This document shows, piece after piece, positions 37,157 to 49,912 of a DNA stretch of 64,000 nt (position 1 is the stretch's first letter; each line of letters starts with the position of its first letter). Under the pieces are notes generated by a model. That model saw only the letters and a list, made by a program, of their open reading frames with translations, did not search any database and was not told the origin of the DNA. A program made the position numbers and the translations under genes. Source of the stretch: Casuarina equisetifolia (taxonomy: Eukaryota > Streptophyta > Magnoliopsida > Fagales > Casuarinaceae); the NCBI GenBank assembly GCA_028551475.1, contig CM052359.1:21949583-22013582 (forward strand), in the 5' to 3' direction.

Positions 37157-37390
37157 GAAGCAACATTCCAACGACAACTTGGACGGTTCCAAAAGGCCCA
37201 GGTTCCAGCGTGGACTGGGCACAGGGAAAGACTATCTTTGAAATCTGAGATAGGCCCTTTAGACGAACTTCACAAAGGGCTAAGCCTGTGTTGCAAACGT
37301 CCAGCCCAGCTTTGGCCCCGAACAACAAATGATCATAGGGCTAAATCCTGAACACAGACCCCAGTGAGTCCTTATTGACGATTTTATGAC

Positions 37391-37488
37391 GAACTCTTGT
37401 GATACGAAACATTAAACAGTAATTTGAACTCAAAGTGATTTCGACTGGACTCTTGTGATACTAAAAATCAAACAATAAAGTGATTGGA
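37391..37488. repeat. Imperfect tandem duplication (about 50-bp unit)
   Basis: The phrase GACTCTTGTGATAC.AAA recurs, followed in both copies by T.AAACA.TAA and AAAGTGATT. The first copy lies at about 37391-37440 and the second at 37447-37488. Confidence 0.6.
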
Positions 37489-38218
37489 CTTTAGGTCTTG
37501 TTTAAAAGTACTTTCGATTTCATTATTTTGTAAGTTATTTTTGAGAAAAAGCAAAAAGAGTTTTTGGTTCTTTTTGAAATAACATGTTTACTAACCATCA
37601 AGGAAAAATTAATTCCTTATGACAGAAGCAAATGAACAAAAATACAATGTTTCCGATTGGTTTCATTATGTTTTTAAGAGGACTTTAATTTTAGGTTGTA
37701 ACTATGTTCTTAGGTCTGACAGAGCTTTCATAAGAATTGGTCATTCTAATCAGTGGGAAGAGGCTTGAGTCCCAAAAAACTACGAAGTTATTTGTACAAC
37801 ATTTAAACTTAGAGAAGGTGGACTAATGATGATTCCAAGTGGATCTAAGATTTGGATACAATTTACAATAAATAATTCGGTCTTTGAAACGTAAACTATG
37901 ATCCCTTTTCTTTACTCTTTGAATTCACTCAAGTTCGGACACTTTAATAAAAAGCACAAATGTCCTACACTCATTTGTCTAGAGTTAGTGAGTTCAGTTC
38001 CCAAGCTATCCTATATAGGTGGGCTTTACGTCTAATCTTTTGAGAAGGATTACTTAAATTGCATTCAATATAAATATGAGCTACGTAGGATTCCATACCT
38101 AAAGAAAAAGTAAAGGATAACAAAAGGCCACCAGTGGCCACCCAACGCACGAACTTTAGTCGCTAAACGGTGCACTGGCTTAGTTGCAAGTTTCTACGCT
38201 CGAATTTTAATAGAAGGA

Positions 38219-38241
38219 ACGGAACAGAACAGAACAGAACA
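38219..38241. repeat. (GGAAC/AGAAC)n microsatellite
   Basis: GAACGGAACAGAACAGAACA, a pentamer run of four to five units. Confidence 0.8.
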
Positions 38242-38890
38242 AAAAAGAAAGAGAAAGGGACAAAGATTATATGACTCCTGCACCATGGAGACGGGACTAA
38301 ACTGGAACGAGACACTTTGGCATGTCGAGAAGAGTGCTTTGTAAAGTAGCTGATTGCATTGAAAACCAAATCTACAACTTGCAAACCTTATATGCCAACA
38401 GTCACCTAAACTTGCTTTCCAAGTTCTACCACTAAATTTTTGTGGTGTTAGCAGCTACTCAAATAATGTTTCATCGGAATACAGTGGATGAGTTATGGAC
38501 GTCTTTGTTTTGCTTTTATCATCCACAATTGCTCTGTAACTATCAAACTTTAAAGTACGAAACAAAACCATTGGGGCGTGGAATCACTCGTAATTTCATT
38601 TGTGTAGCCAGAAAGAGAAAGGAAAGAAAAGGTTAAAAAAAGAAAGAAAGAAAGGGGTAGGAATAATTCTATTTTTGGGATGCCATTCTACACCCGCACA
38701 TGTAAAAATATCTTGCATCTCTTGCTGTGTGGTCCAAGGACTCCCCACAATTATTGAGCTTGTCTTTAATAGAGACAACTAATAGGCCAAACTTCAATCA
38801 TCGAGTAGTTCTATGGTTTACATGGAGAATACTTTACGGCCCCAATTGTATGTTTGTAGACATTCGCCACATCTATGTAGCTGTCCTCTA

Positions 38891-39026
38891 GTTCACGCTT
38901 ATTGCTTTAGCTGTTTGTGTTACAATTCATAAAGCCATTCTTTTGGTCACGCTTGTTGCTTTAGCTACTTGTGTTGTGACGCATAAAGCCCTTCTTTTAG
39001 TTCGCTGTTCCTTTGGCTGCTCGTGC
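38891..39026. repeat. 55-bp tandem repeat, about 2.5 units
   Basis: Unit 1 is 38891-38945 and unit 2 is 38946-39000. A shorter, more diverged third unit follows to about 39026. Each carries CACGCTT.TTGCTTTAGCT and CATAAAGCC.TTCTTTT. Confidence 0.8.
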
Positions 39027-39923
39027 TTGAGCTTTTGGAAGGAGTGTTCCTTTTAATGCTTTAAAAGCTGCCACTGCTTTTGTCTTCTGGGGCCATCTTT
39101 TAATAAAATTATCATCGGAAGCTCACATCATCGTTGTTTGAAAAAGACCTAGCATATAACATTAATCGTACTATGAATACACGGTCTCCCTTTGTACAGA
39201 ATATGCTTTAGCTTCATTCCATACACTGGGGACAGAGATGGGAATGCATTAGATTTTGATGAGGCTGGAGAGGTTGGTCGATTTCTGTCAAAAAATTGTA
39301 TTATTACAAACGACTTTTCGAAGAAGATAACAACTTCCAGAGAATAACAATCGATTTCCACATAATTTTCATGTCCACAAAAAATTAAATATCACGAACT
39401 TTCCACTTCACATTCATCGCGTTATATATTTTTTATGAGAAATTGTTCTCATCAGTTTCGCTTTCCCGGGCAAATTGCCTTTACTTTCGGCCTTAGTATC
39501 TTTTTCGTTGCTTTTTCAGCCAAAAGCTGCACTGTAACCATCGAAATCCAACCAATGGAGTCGCCATGTAGTTTTCTTGTTCTCTTGGAATCAGAGAAAT
39601 CGACCTCAACCTTGAATGAACGTGATATTTTGTATTCTAGTGGTTATTTTGTCCAGAATCAGACACGTCGACATCAATCTTGAATCAACAGAGTTGTTTC
39701 GCGTTGTAGTGGAATCTTTTTCTTAAGGCTCTTTAGTGGGGAGATAAGCCCTTGCTTTTGCTATGATCACTCGCAGAGGGTGGTTGTCTGTAACAGTACT
39801 ATCCTACCACACAACCGTAGCGTCGAGTTCTAAACTCAGTTGCCAATTAAACATATAAATAGAAAACTTCAAAGGAAACACGCTGTAAAATAACCTCATG
39901 CTAGATTAATGGAAGCTGTTTAT

Positions 39924-41399
39924 GAAATATCATATTATTGTTAATCAGTTTATCCCGTATTATGCAATAACCAGGTATGCAAAGCCCATTCCGCCGGGTT
40001 CCCTTATCTCTTTGCTTTGCCGAAAAGGAATTTCTACCTGCTTCTCTGCCAAACAATGTGAGTGTATCGCTCACCATCGTCATGCCTCCACAGCGATCGG
40101 TCTTTTTAATGCATGGTTGTCCCCGTTTTCTCGGTTTGTTTGACTTCATCAAATAAACAGTTAGTCATGATGACCATTTCCAAGGCCTTGGTACCGAGAA
40201 GTTACGGGACAAGATTTTGACTCGTTACAATATTGTGGGTTATTTTTTGTATTACATTCCTACTTTGTAATGGTTGGGTTGAAGTGTCCGAATAAGCCTC
40301 CCTCTCATTCATGTTGGCTGTCCCTTTTTTTCTTTCATTTTTTGTTTACGCACACAACCGGATTTACACACACGAGTATTAAATTTAAAATTTAGAGGTC
40401 ACAAACAAAACTTGTTTGTAATTGAGTGAGACATTTGTCGAATTATTGACTCTCTTAAACCTATGTGTACTTCATTTTCTCTTCAAAGAATTATCCCATG
40501 CATTTGAGTGATTTTTTATCTGTGAGTTTTGGCCATATGACAGGACAGAGATTCTTTCATCAGTTTTTACATTTATTTTTATGCTAGAAATATCAACCTA
40601 TAATAACTAATGTGATATCAATGAAATAATTTCATGTGTATCAAGAGTATGTCAGTATGTCATATTGTCGCATAAATTTGAAAAAAATATAATAAAATAC
40701 AATAAAAAATCTGAAAAAAAAATAAAGATTATTTAAGAGACGTCTGGATTTTCTGCATTTTAATGGTCACTAAGGAGGCTAGAAAAGGTGGAGCGGGATT
40801 GAAACACCCTTTATTAAGTTAGCTAGTCCTGTAACCCGTACCTGCAAGAGCTATTTCAAACACCATTTTTGCTCGTTGGATAAGATGCATCCACTGCCAT
40901 AGAAAGATTTGATATTATCTCTTCGGAGAAAATGATGTAAGTGATGGATGGTCGTAAAGGTTAAACCACCCTCTAGTTGTTTTTTGTAATTTTCTTTTTC
41001 CCTTTACTAGTTTTTTCCTATGTTAAGCATTTGACTATGTTTTATTGGACTTGCGTGAAACATACACAAGAATGATACTTTTACTATTAGAAACTAGATA
41101 ACCAAATCAACAAAGCATATTTTTCAGATAATTAAAATTCACATCACTACTATTCAAATAAAATAATCAAAACTTTTGAGAGATAAGGTCACTTTTATGA
41201 GGGCTAAACGGAAATTTTCTTTTATTTAATGATATATTATTTATCTTAATGACAAAAAGAAAAAGAAAAATATTAGTCTCACTTTTCATGAAGAGGCAAA
41301 AAGTTGCACATCAATGATTAATGTTATTTCGATCATCAAGATAACTAACTCTTTACACTTTAATTGCAAATTGGATTGTTCACTGTAATAGCTTTTACA
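39924..41399. repeat. Segmental duplicate, copy B (downstream of WAT1-related gene 2)
   Basis: It is the collinear partner of 29364-30420, longer because it has extra sequence, mainly between about 40150 and 40830. In copy A this block lies just upstream of gene 2. In copy B the corresponding downstream position is occupied by a LINE (41400-42575), and no transporter exon is found up to 64000. Confidence 0.7.
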
Positions 41400-42575
41400 T
41401 TCATCCTAGTTTGTACATTCATCTTATGTATGACATAAACACAACTCTTATCTTTAGATGCTCCAAGGAATTGAAGTCTATCCCTTTGTTACAAACCAAT
41501 CTCACATAGCTAGCCATAATACTATAGTTTGATGGGGAATTGTAATCTTAAACTATACATTTTCATACCAATCCAAGAGGCTTGTAGAGTAATTACTTTC
41601 CAAGAAAGTTTAATTGGGTAACTTCCATCATCTAAAGCATTCATGAAAGCTTATCTTCTATCATATCATTTGGCTTAGACAAAGTATTGGTATTACTTGT
41701 AGATATGTTCCACAAGAATCTTCTATTGGTAGGTAAGTTTCACTCTAAATGCCTAATTATTGCTCCTATCTTTGCATCCTTAGGTATTCCAAAGTTAAGA
41801 ATGGCTCATTCTCCAATTCTAGCTATCAAGCCTTTTGGTAACTAAAAAAATCTTCCCACAAAGATTGTTTTCACATTATCTATTACCCATTTCATTCTAT
41901 TAACAATTATGGGCCTTACCTTGTGAATTTTTCTCCAAGTTCAAGTGCTATTACCATTTTTTTTCTTTTTTCTTTTTTACAATGTAAAGGCCCATGCCTT
42001 TATCATTGGGTTATAGTTATGTGCAAGGGTTTTCAACCTAATCTAGTGAAATCTAACTCAATGTATTTGGTTAAGTATGCTACAAGAGTTTGGAAAACAC
42101 CTTGGAGGCTGGAATATGTCATTAGGTAGTGTTCTTTCTTTCTCACAAGAAGCTAGTTATTTATTATGTCTACTATGAAGCTAGTTATGTTGCAAATAGG
42201 TTGGTACCATAACACACAAAGAGTGCTTGCGTATGATTTGGTAGTTTCCTTACCAATTTTAGTTTTCAATGCTTTCAAGCAAGTTTAGGTAGGGCTTCGT
42301 CAAATAAGCCACCCTAATGTAGTTTCTTTTTTATGTTTCTTTTACATAATAGGATTTTTACCAGAGCAATGTTCTATTTGATTGCTATTTGATTAGAGTT
42401 AAAGTTAGAGCTTCATTGTTTCCTTGGTTTTTTCTCCATGTAATGTGACAAGTGTAGTTAGAATCTTTGCACTTTTGTAATGTATAAACTTGGTCTACGT
42501 CTAACTTATTTTATCATGAAATAAACTTATGAGTACCATCTTTGCTTCTATTCAAAAAAAAAAAAAAAAAAAAAA
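41400..42575 (+). mobile_element. L1-type LINE 3' end with RNase H remnant
   Basis: A poly-A of about 24 bases (42556-42579) follows ATGAAATAAAC, a typical plant LINE tail. Upstream, plus-strand frames read V-K-S-N-S-M-Y-L-V and, near 42152-42195, Y-E-A-S-Y-V-A-N-R-L-V. The latter matches the R-E-x-N-x-V-A-D-x-L-A block at the end of the LINE RNase H. The 5' boundary is approximate, set where homology to the segmental duplicate ends. Confidence 0.7.
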
Positions 42576-42879
42576 AAAAGAACCCATGCATCCAAGTATC
42601 GAACCTAGGACCAAAAGGTTCCAAGCAACACCTTTTGTTCCTTTAGATTCTAAAAACACTAATGTTTTTCAAGGTAAGCATTTTCCCATATTAACCATGT
42701 TGATTTTGATGATAATAGGTTTCACATATGCTTTGCTTGGGCAATTATGTCCAATCCCTAGCTTGTTTAAATACTTTACCTACCTAACATAAAGCTAGTA
42801 CTAAGCAATCTTAAACCTAGTGTATCCTTAATTCTAGACTAGACCAAAGATATCTCCCCATTATTTGATCTATTTACAT

Positions 42880-44640
42880 TGATATTTTGCTTGGATGTAT
42901 GAAAAGACATGTCCAATAAGTTTGAGCTAAGAACAAGATAGAATTTATAAGCTAGATCTTACTTGCATATGTCAAAAACTTGCTAGTCTAATGCCAAATT
43001 TTAGCCAATATCCTTTACATCAACAACTAACAATCATGATAGTTCAATTTTTAAAGGAACTCTTATATACTTTGTTGCAAGTGTCATTATTGGATTGCCT
43101 AAGGTTGAGATGAAGTTTGGTATGTCTAGTGACACATTGCAAGTAAAAACACTACTCTTGGTTAGATTAAACCTAAGTCTTGATAGCACTTGAAACTTGT
43201 GAAGACTAGCTATAAGAGCTCAAACATAGCATTGATTCCCTATAATAGAAAGAATTAAGACATTAACAAAATTAAGGTATATAGTTCCATTTTTAGAACA
43301 TCTTTAATGATGTTTGAAATTGTCAACCTTAGTAAATCCCTTAATGTATGTTGTTAACACCTCTGTTACAATCACCAAAAAAAAAAAAAAAGGATAACAG
43401 ATAATCTTATCTAGGCTTCTTCTTGGTAGAAAGTAGTTAACCAATTATTTATTGATATTAAGAAAAAAAATCTACCTATCCCAATTTACGCCATTACCCA
43501 ATTAACAAATATTGGAGGAAAGCCTATTACTTACAATGCCTTTTAACGAGACTTGCAATCCAATGAATCACATACCTTCATGATATCAAATTTAAGTGCA
43601 AAACTAGGACTCCCCTTTATCTTATGATAAGCATGCAATAGCTCATGTGTTGAAAGGATGTTATCTATAATCTTCCTTTTTTCAACAATGGCAAAATGGT
43701 GCTTTGATATGATCTTAAGTAAGATGTCTACTTACTTGTTTCAAAGTAACTTAGCCATATATTTGTATATCAAATTACAACATAAGATTGGTCTATAGTG
43801 AAAGTACCTCCAAGGGATTTAGGATTTGTGGATCAAAGTGATGCATGTTGCATTAGTTTCTTAAGCATGTGTCCAAAAGTGAAAAAAGTCTAATTAGTCC
43901 TAGACACATCATTCCCTACTATGTGCCAAGGTAATTTGTAGAAACTAAGATTATATACATTTGGACCTAGAGCTTTGTCATTTTTAAATAAAATTATGGT
44001 ATTTTCGATGTCCAATAGTATAGGTATGGAGGTAAGCATATCAATAAGCTAGGTCAAGACTCTTCCTTTTACAATTTTCTGAAAGTATGAATTAGTTATA
44101 GGCTTTTGAGTTACGACATAGCTAAGTATTTCATTAAGGTAGTAAGCAAAAGTCCTCTTTCTAAAGTCTTGGTTTTCCATAACATTTCTATCTTGGAGTG
44201 TAATTGAGCATATCTTAGACTTGTTTCTTGTACTAGATAGTCTTTAAGAAGTAGTTTGTATTTTAACAACACAATGTAGCCACATAGTCACCACATGCTT
44301 TCCTTTGTCCTTAATTGGTTAGCAAGTACCCTAGCTAATGTAGCTTTCTCCCTAACCATTACATCCTTAGTGTCCTCATTATACCACTTTGTAAGTTGTT
44401 AAGGGTAACCTTATTTTCTTGAATTTGCAAATTGAGATTCTAGCAAATGTTGCTATTGGGCTCCCATAGTTTATGTTTTAGTGCTCCTAATTTGCATGCT
44501 ATCTGATATAAAGGGCATCTAGACACCTTAATTGTATGCCATATCTCATACATAAAGGGCATGAAGTTGTCATGAGTTATCCACACATTAACGAACTGAA
44601 ATAGCTTTTTACCTTTTACATATTTGAACATGATCTTAGT
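42880..44640 (-). mobile_element. L1-type LINE RT fragment (minus strand), decayed
   Basis: Minus-strand reading gives P-L-Y-Q-I-A-C-K-L-G-A-L-K at 44440-44631, the linker between endonuclease and RT. D-K-A-L-G-P-N-V-Y-N near 43970 corresponds to the L1 RT D-K-A-P-G-P-D-G motif. W-H-I-V-G-N-D-V is near 43915. S-S-V-F-T-C-N-V-S and K-Y-I-R-V-P-L at about 43060-43160 correspond to the post-catalytic region. Stops are common. The downstream copia element starts about 290 bp beyond its 5' side. Confidence 0.7.
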
Positions 44641-44928
44641 ATTGAATATATCTTGATGTTAATGTTACAAAATTTATTTGAATAAATGCACATGCACACA
44701 CATTAAAAAAAATTATTATCACTACTATGCCCACAAAAATGTGAAAAATATGTATCATAAATAATCAAGTTGATTATTTTCACCATATAGTTTCAACAAG
44801 CCAAACTTATTATTATGATAGATCAAATAAAAAATTAGTACATGAAAATTTTATTGCATATTCTTTAGCCAAACGTTTGTTGCATATGCATCTAGCCTAA
44901 GAAAGGAAATTGATGATTTATTGTCTAT

Positions 44929-45361
44929 AGAAATAATAAAAGAAAGGATTGTTTTAAGAACCTTAGGTTTGTTGGAAAATTGAGAAGGGAAAGAATGAAG
45001 GACAAATGCAACACTAAATTTGTCAATCATGATGATTAAGTTTCTCAATGATATACAATGACCAAATTCGGTCCAACACAAACAAAATTTCAAAAAGTGA
45101 GAAGGAAAACAAATCAATTATATTCAAGACATTCATTCAGTGAATTGCACTAAATCCAAAAAGGAATTTTGGTAGCAGTGACAGTGAAATCTTAAGTAAT
45201 GAGAAAATGCAATTACTTGCAATCATAGGTCAAGTTATGGGTTACTCGGGTTGCCCACTAACATGGCCCTAAAGCTAGCATGCTAGACATGTTTTGCACT
45301 AATGTGGCATAGCACATGTCTTCACATATGGTAAGGCATGTGGAATGTTTAGTCTCTAACA
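44929..45361 (-). repeat. 3' LTR of the copia element at 44929-49907
   Basis: It is the 433-bp copy next to RNase H. The right end ..GTCTCTAACA is intact. The left end no longer shows TG. Confidence 0.8.
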
Positions 45362-48300
45362 TCCCTTTACAAGTTGAAAAGGCAAAATGAACTATCAGCT
45401 TGGATTGGAGTTTCAAATGGGCTGAGGACAAGTCTCTATTGAAAAGGTTAGTATGTTGATCAGCAGATGAAATGAACCATAAGTGTAGTTTATCATGAGT
45501 GAGGACCTTTCTAACAAAGTGAAAGTCAATATCAATGTATTTGATATATACATGAAACATAAGATTTGTGGTTAGGTATAAAGTTAATAGGTTGTCACAC
45601 CAAAGAGTCAGTAGATAAGGCGAAAAGGCATAAAGATCATGTAAAAGGTACTTAACCTATATTGACTTAGCCATGGTGTTAGCCAAAGATTTACACTTGA
45701 CTTTAATGCTAGACTAAGCAATAATGTGTAGTTTATGAAAGCTCTAAGATGTAAGGTTTATGTTGAGACAGATGTAAAACTCACTAACAAAACACTATTA
45801 TCACGATCACCCACCTAGTTGGTGTTGGAAAAGGTATGAAGAGAAGTGGAAGGGCTCTGAATGAGGAAAAGTCTTAGACAAAGGATGTTAGCCACGTAAC
45901 AAAGAATGCACTTCATGACTTGCTATTGAGTAGTAATAGGATAATGTAGAAACTAATAGGTAGTGTTCACAATATAGACATAATTAAAGTAAGTAAGAGT
46001 GAGATACTATAAAGCTCAAACAATACTATAGTAAAGAATTGGATCAACCACGAGTTTTCCATTCAAAAGAGAAAGGTCTTGTTAGAGGTACAAAATGTGG
46101 AGAAGACCTTAGTATCACTCATCTTAGCTCAAATAAAAATGCTATGAGTAAACTTGGCCTAATGGAGAAGAAGAGACTTGAAAATAGATTGAACTTCAAC
46201 AATAAGAAAATAATTAATAAGGTTGAAGTCCTTGAAGGCAAATTCCTACTAGAATTTGAACTAGGCTAGAAAATAGAGCTTGTAGGGAGCAAATCAAGAT
46301 GATATCATTCATATAGGCTAGTAAAATAAAGCTATACTAAGGAGTGTTAAAGATAAACAACAAGGTGTTAGCTATGAAGATGACAAAACCAATGAAGGCA
46401 AAAAATGAGTTTAACTAGTAATACCATGGTTGAGGATCTTGTTTAAGCCTAGACAAAGAGTAGTACAATTGGTAAACATAAGAGTGATGGGATATTCGAT
46501 AAAGTCTTTAGGTTGTTCCTTATAAATAACTTCATGTAAATGGCCATGAAAAAAGGCATTAGAGATATCCAATTGTTGACTCTCCCAACCATGGGAGTAT
46601 GTAAGGGTGAGAAACGTTCTACCAATGACAAGTTTAGTAAGATGAAGTCTTAATGAACTTGATACTTTCCCTTTGATGAAAAAAATTTACCCACAAGGCA
46701 AGACTTATAACACTCCAAGGAACCATTTCATTAAAGTTTGACCTTGTAAATTTATTTACAATTAATGGGTTAGGCATTTACAAGCAAAGGAACTAAGGCC
46801 TATGCACCATTATGGATTAGGGCAGTGTATTCACCTGTCATAACCTCACACCAATGAACATTACAAACCACCTAGGTGTAACATATGGGTTCAAGGTAGG
46901 GATGAGTGGTGGCAATGAGGGCAAAGATATGTTGACATGAAATGGTGTGCCAAGCAAATGTGTCATCTTGAAGGTGAATGACAAGTCAATGAATAGTTAT
47001 GGAAGGTCAAGGAAAAGGTACAAGAAAAGAAAGTTATGTATAAGTTTTTAGGTATGTAGTCTTTCTTTATTTTTAGCTCATATGCTTCACATAAGCTAGA
47101 TCCACTTAAGCATGCATCTTCCTAGGATATTCTCTAGGTTACCATAGCTATACTTGTTACTCCATTGAGATGCAATGCATCTTTATTATTATTGATGTTC
47201 TTTTTCATGAAGAAGTTTTTTTCTTACCATGCCCCCACCAGTCCTATCAACCCCATTCTTACATGTCCTTTTATATTTCTTGTCTTAACACCAATTGCCA
47301 TACCTATTACCACTATGTCAATACCTCTTTTAGCTCTACCTATTACATTCATTCCCTTAATCACTATAGACACATCCCCACTGACATGGAGGAACAATTG
47401 CCTAGGTCTTTTGGGGAGACCCATTTTAATGATATGGCAATGCTTGCATTCCACTATATCATTTTAAAAGGGTGACTTGAGGGAGGAGACTCACTATTGG
47501 ATACCAAATTACAAAAGATAAGAATAGACAATAAGGGATAAGGACTTTAGAGCACTATTACACTAAATAAAGTATTTTTGACAAACTTAAGAAACACTAT
47601 AGATATATCAAGAAATTGAGAATGTGTATGAAAGGTACAGAGCCATGTAATTTAGGAAAAGTTATTAATGAAATACACATAGAATTTGTTTCCATTTATT
47701 AACTCAATGGGTGAAGGACCTTATGCACCATAATGAATGAGTTGGAAGGGAGTAATAAACCTAGATAAGTTAAAGGATAAGGATGATGATGACTCTTACT
47801 TAGTAAGCACAAGTAGTAAAAAGGGAAAATGATGGAGACAAATAAGTGATATGTGTTGACTTCAAAAGTTAAACAAGCATGTTAAAGGAAGGATGACCTA
47901 AGCGATGATGTCATAGAAGGAAAAGGGCTAGTATAGGTTGTTTGATACATACAAGGAAAGGAGGAAATGCCAAATGACACAACACAATATAACCCACAAT
48001 CAAGTGTCTTATGAAGAATAATTTATGTCATGCAACCTGAAATGGTCCAAAATGAGTGGCTAAAAAAAGAAAATAACAATTATTGTCTAATGTAAACTTT
48101 AAGCTGGACAAAATGATATTTAGTAATACTAAGAATGACCAAAATATTAGATAACTAAAAATAATTTGCTTTAAGAATACTTCTATGAGTGATGGAAATG
48201 GGGACACCATCACCTATAGTAAGATGTTAAGAGCCTATCTATAGAGTTGCACTCTAAAGGGTAATAGGAAAGTTTGTGATATGATAAGATGCTTTAGAAT

Positions 48301-49480
48301 CGGATGCCAAGATATGGCATTAAGTGCAGAAGAAGGAATAGTAGGACCATAATGAGAGATGCGTGGGAGTAGGTTGTTATAATTTGCTTAAGGTAGGCAA
48401 TAGGCCTGATTGGAACATGAGGTGGGATAGGTAACATGGGCCTATTATGGTGGTTTTAAGAAGGAGTTGGTGGGACAAATGGAAAATGAGTTAAACCATT
48501 CCTAGCAATTAGAAACATGGTGGTCTAGATAATAGCAAAAATAACAATAAGGCCCATGGCAATGACGACCATGAGCAATCACAATTAGCCTCAAGTTGGG
48601 GTTGTGGGGTTGGTAGAAGCCCATTAAAATTGGGCTAGTACAACATAAGTATAGGTTGGCATGCAAGAAGTTAGGCTATAGGATGCAAAAAAATTGCAAG
48701 TTAGGTTTAAGGCACTTATGAAGTTCCTTGAATAGGTAGCAAACATTTTCAATGAGATGGTAAAGGCTTCCTAGTAGTTGGTACAAGGCCACAAAAGGAG
48801 GGCCTTGCAACTTAGTAGCAATGCATGGTGCTAACTAGACATAAAGGTGGCAAGGCCATCATATTGATCACCAAGGCCCTAGAAGACTTGCACTAGATAC
48901 TTATCATGGGACACCTTTTCTCCTATGGCAGGAAGTTGAACAAGGATGGCTTTGACATCATGGAGGAACTTAGTAATCAATTGGTTGCCTTAAGTGATCA
49001 TCTGGAGTTGCATATATAAGGAGGATAACCGAGTAAAAGATTTTACCATATACAACTTCTTCATATGTGCCAATGCTTCATCTAATGAATGGAGATCTAT
49101 AAGCTATATGACCATCTTGTTGGTGAAGGTGGACTAAATCTAGACCAATGCAATTTGGTCAAAGATTAGCCAGGCCATGTAATTTGGGTTAGGTCATTAG
49201 ACCCATTGGGTGTAAATAGGAGTTTAGGCATAGAAAGTTTAGTGCCTTCGAGAATAGCCATAAGTTGGGATGAGATGAGGAACAACATTGACCTAGTTTT
49301 CTAAACAATGGAGTTAGAGTTATTGAAACACTTACTAAATTTTAAGGAAGGAATAACCAAACAATTAGGAGAGGCCGAAACAGTGGGCATTGTAAGATTT
49401 GATTAGGAATTGGTCTAACAAGCGATGGAGGTAAAAGGAGTTGACATAAGGGTTTAAATGGTGGGGCATTAGGTTGGGGC
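45362..49480 (-). pseudogene. Copia gag-pol of the 44929-49907 element, decayed
   Basis: The RNase H C-terminal part is at 45380-45560 (Y-I-D-I-D-F-H-F-V-R-K-V). The RT to RNase H junction Y-L-T-L-T is near 45990. The RT catalytic box reads Y-M-N-D in place of Y-V-D-D at 46304-46315. The RT N-terminal part is at 46449-46631. A protease-region remnant with G-D-G-V-P-I-S is near 48200-48225. A degraded knuckle-like C-Y-F-C-Y is near 48540. The integrase region (about 46900-48000) is too broken to mark motifs with certainty. The loss of the catalytic Asp and the many stops make it inactive. Confidence 0.75.
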
Positions 49481-49491
49481 TTATGATACCC

Positions 49492-49907
49492 TAAAAAAAC
49501 AGAAGAAAGGAATGTTGCCAAGACATTAGCTTTGTCAAAAAATTCATTAGGGAAAGAATAAAGAATAAATGAAACCCTAAACTGGTGAATCATAGTTAAT
49601 TAACTTTCTTAATGATTTAGAATGATCAAATTCGATCCAATATAGAAACAATTACAAGAATTGAAAAGGAAAACAAATGATTTACATTCAATACATTCAA
49701 TGGATGAATTATGTTGAATCTGAAAAGGAATTTTAATGGTAGCGATTGAGAAATCTTTAGAGACAGAAGAATGCAGTTACAAGTAATTATAGGCCAAGTT
49801 GTAAGTTCACTTAGGTCACCCACTAACACGGCCCTAAGGCATGCATGGCCCTAGGGTTAGCACGGCATAACACATGTCTTCACGCATGGATCATCTAGTC
49901 TCTAAAA
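49492..49907 (-). repeat. 5' LTR of the copia element at 44929-49907
   Basis: It is the 416-bp copy next to the PBS. The right end is ..GTCTCTAAAA, one base from the expected TAACA. Confidence 0.8.
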
Positions 49908-49912
49908 TCTAT

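Larger units (their letters stand above)
36600..39915. other. Unassigned low-copy-looking region
   Basis: No conserved protein can be named. It is less AT-rich than the surrounding transposon DNA in places (for example 37100-37340). Frames at 37098-37328 (minus) and 37124-37351 (plus) overlap each other and neither shows a known domain. Small tandem repeats are listed separately. Confidence 0.4.
44929..49907 (-). mobile_element. Ty1/copia element, 4.98 kb, with LTR pair and target-site duplication
   Basis: The LTRs are 49492-49907 (5') and 44929-45361 (3'), diverged but collinear. Both carry GCCCACTAACA.GGCCCTAA and ACATGTCTTCAC. The 3' LTR begins TGTTAGAGAC in element orientation, right after a purine-rich AAAGGGA. 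The PBS is the reverse complement of TTATGATACCC (49481-49491). The 5-bp sequence TCTAT flanks both sides (44924-44928 and 49908-49912), a clean target-site duplication. The interior reads gag, protease, integrase, RT and RNase H from right to left. Confidence 0.88.

Noticed and set aside
39435..39683. 82-codon frame with a hydrophobic start
   Set aside because: It has no homologue I can name, no promoter signals and no supporting exon structure. Length is within chance for this composition.
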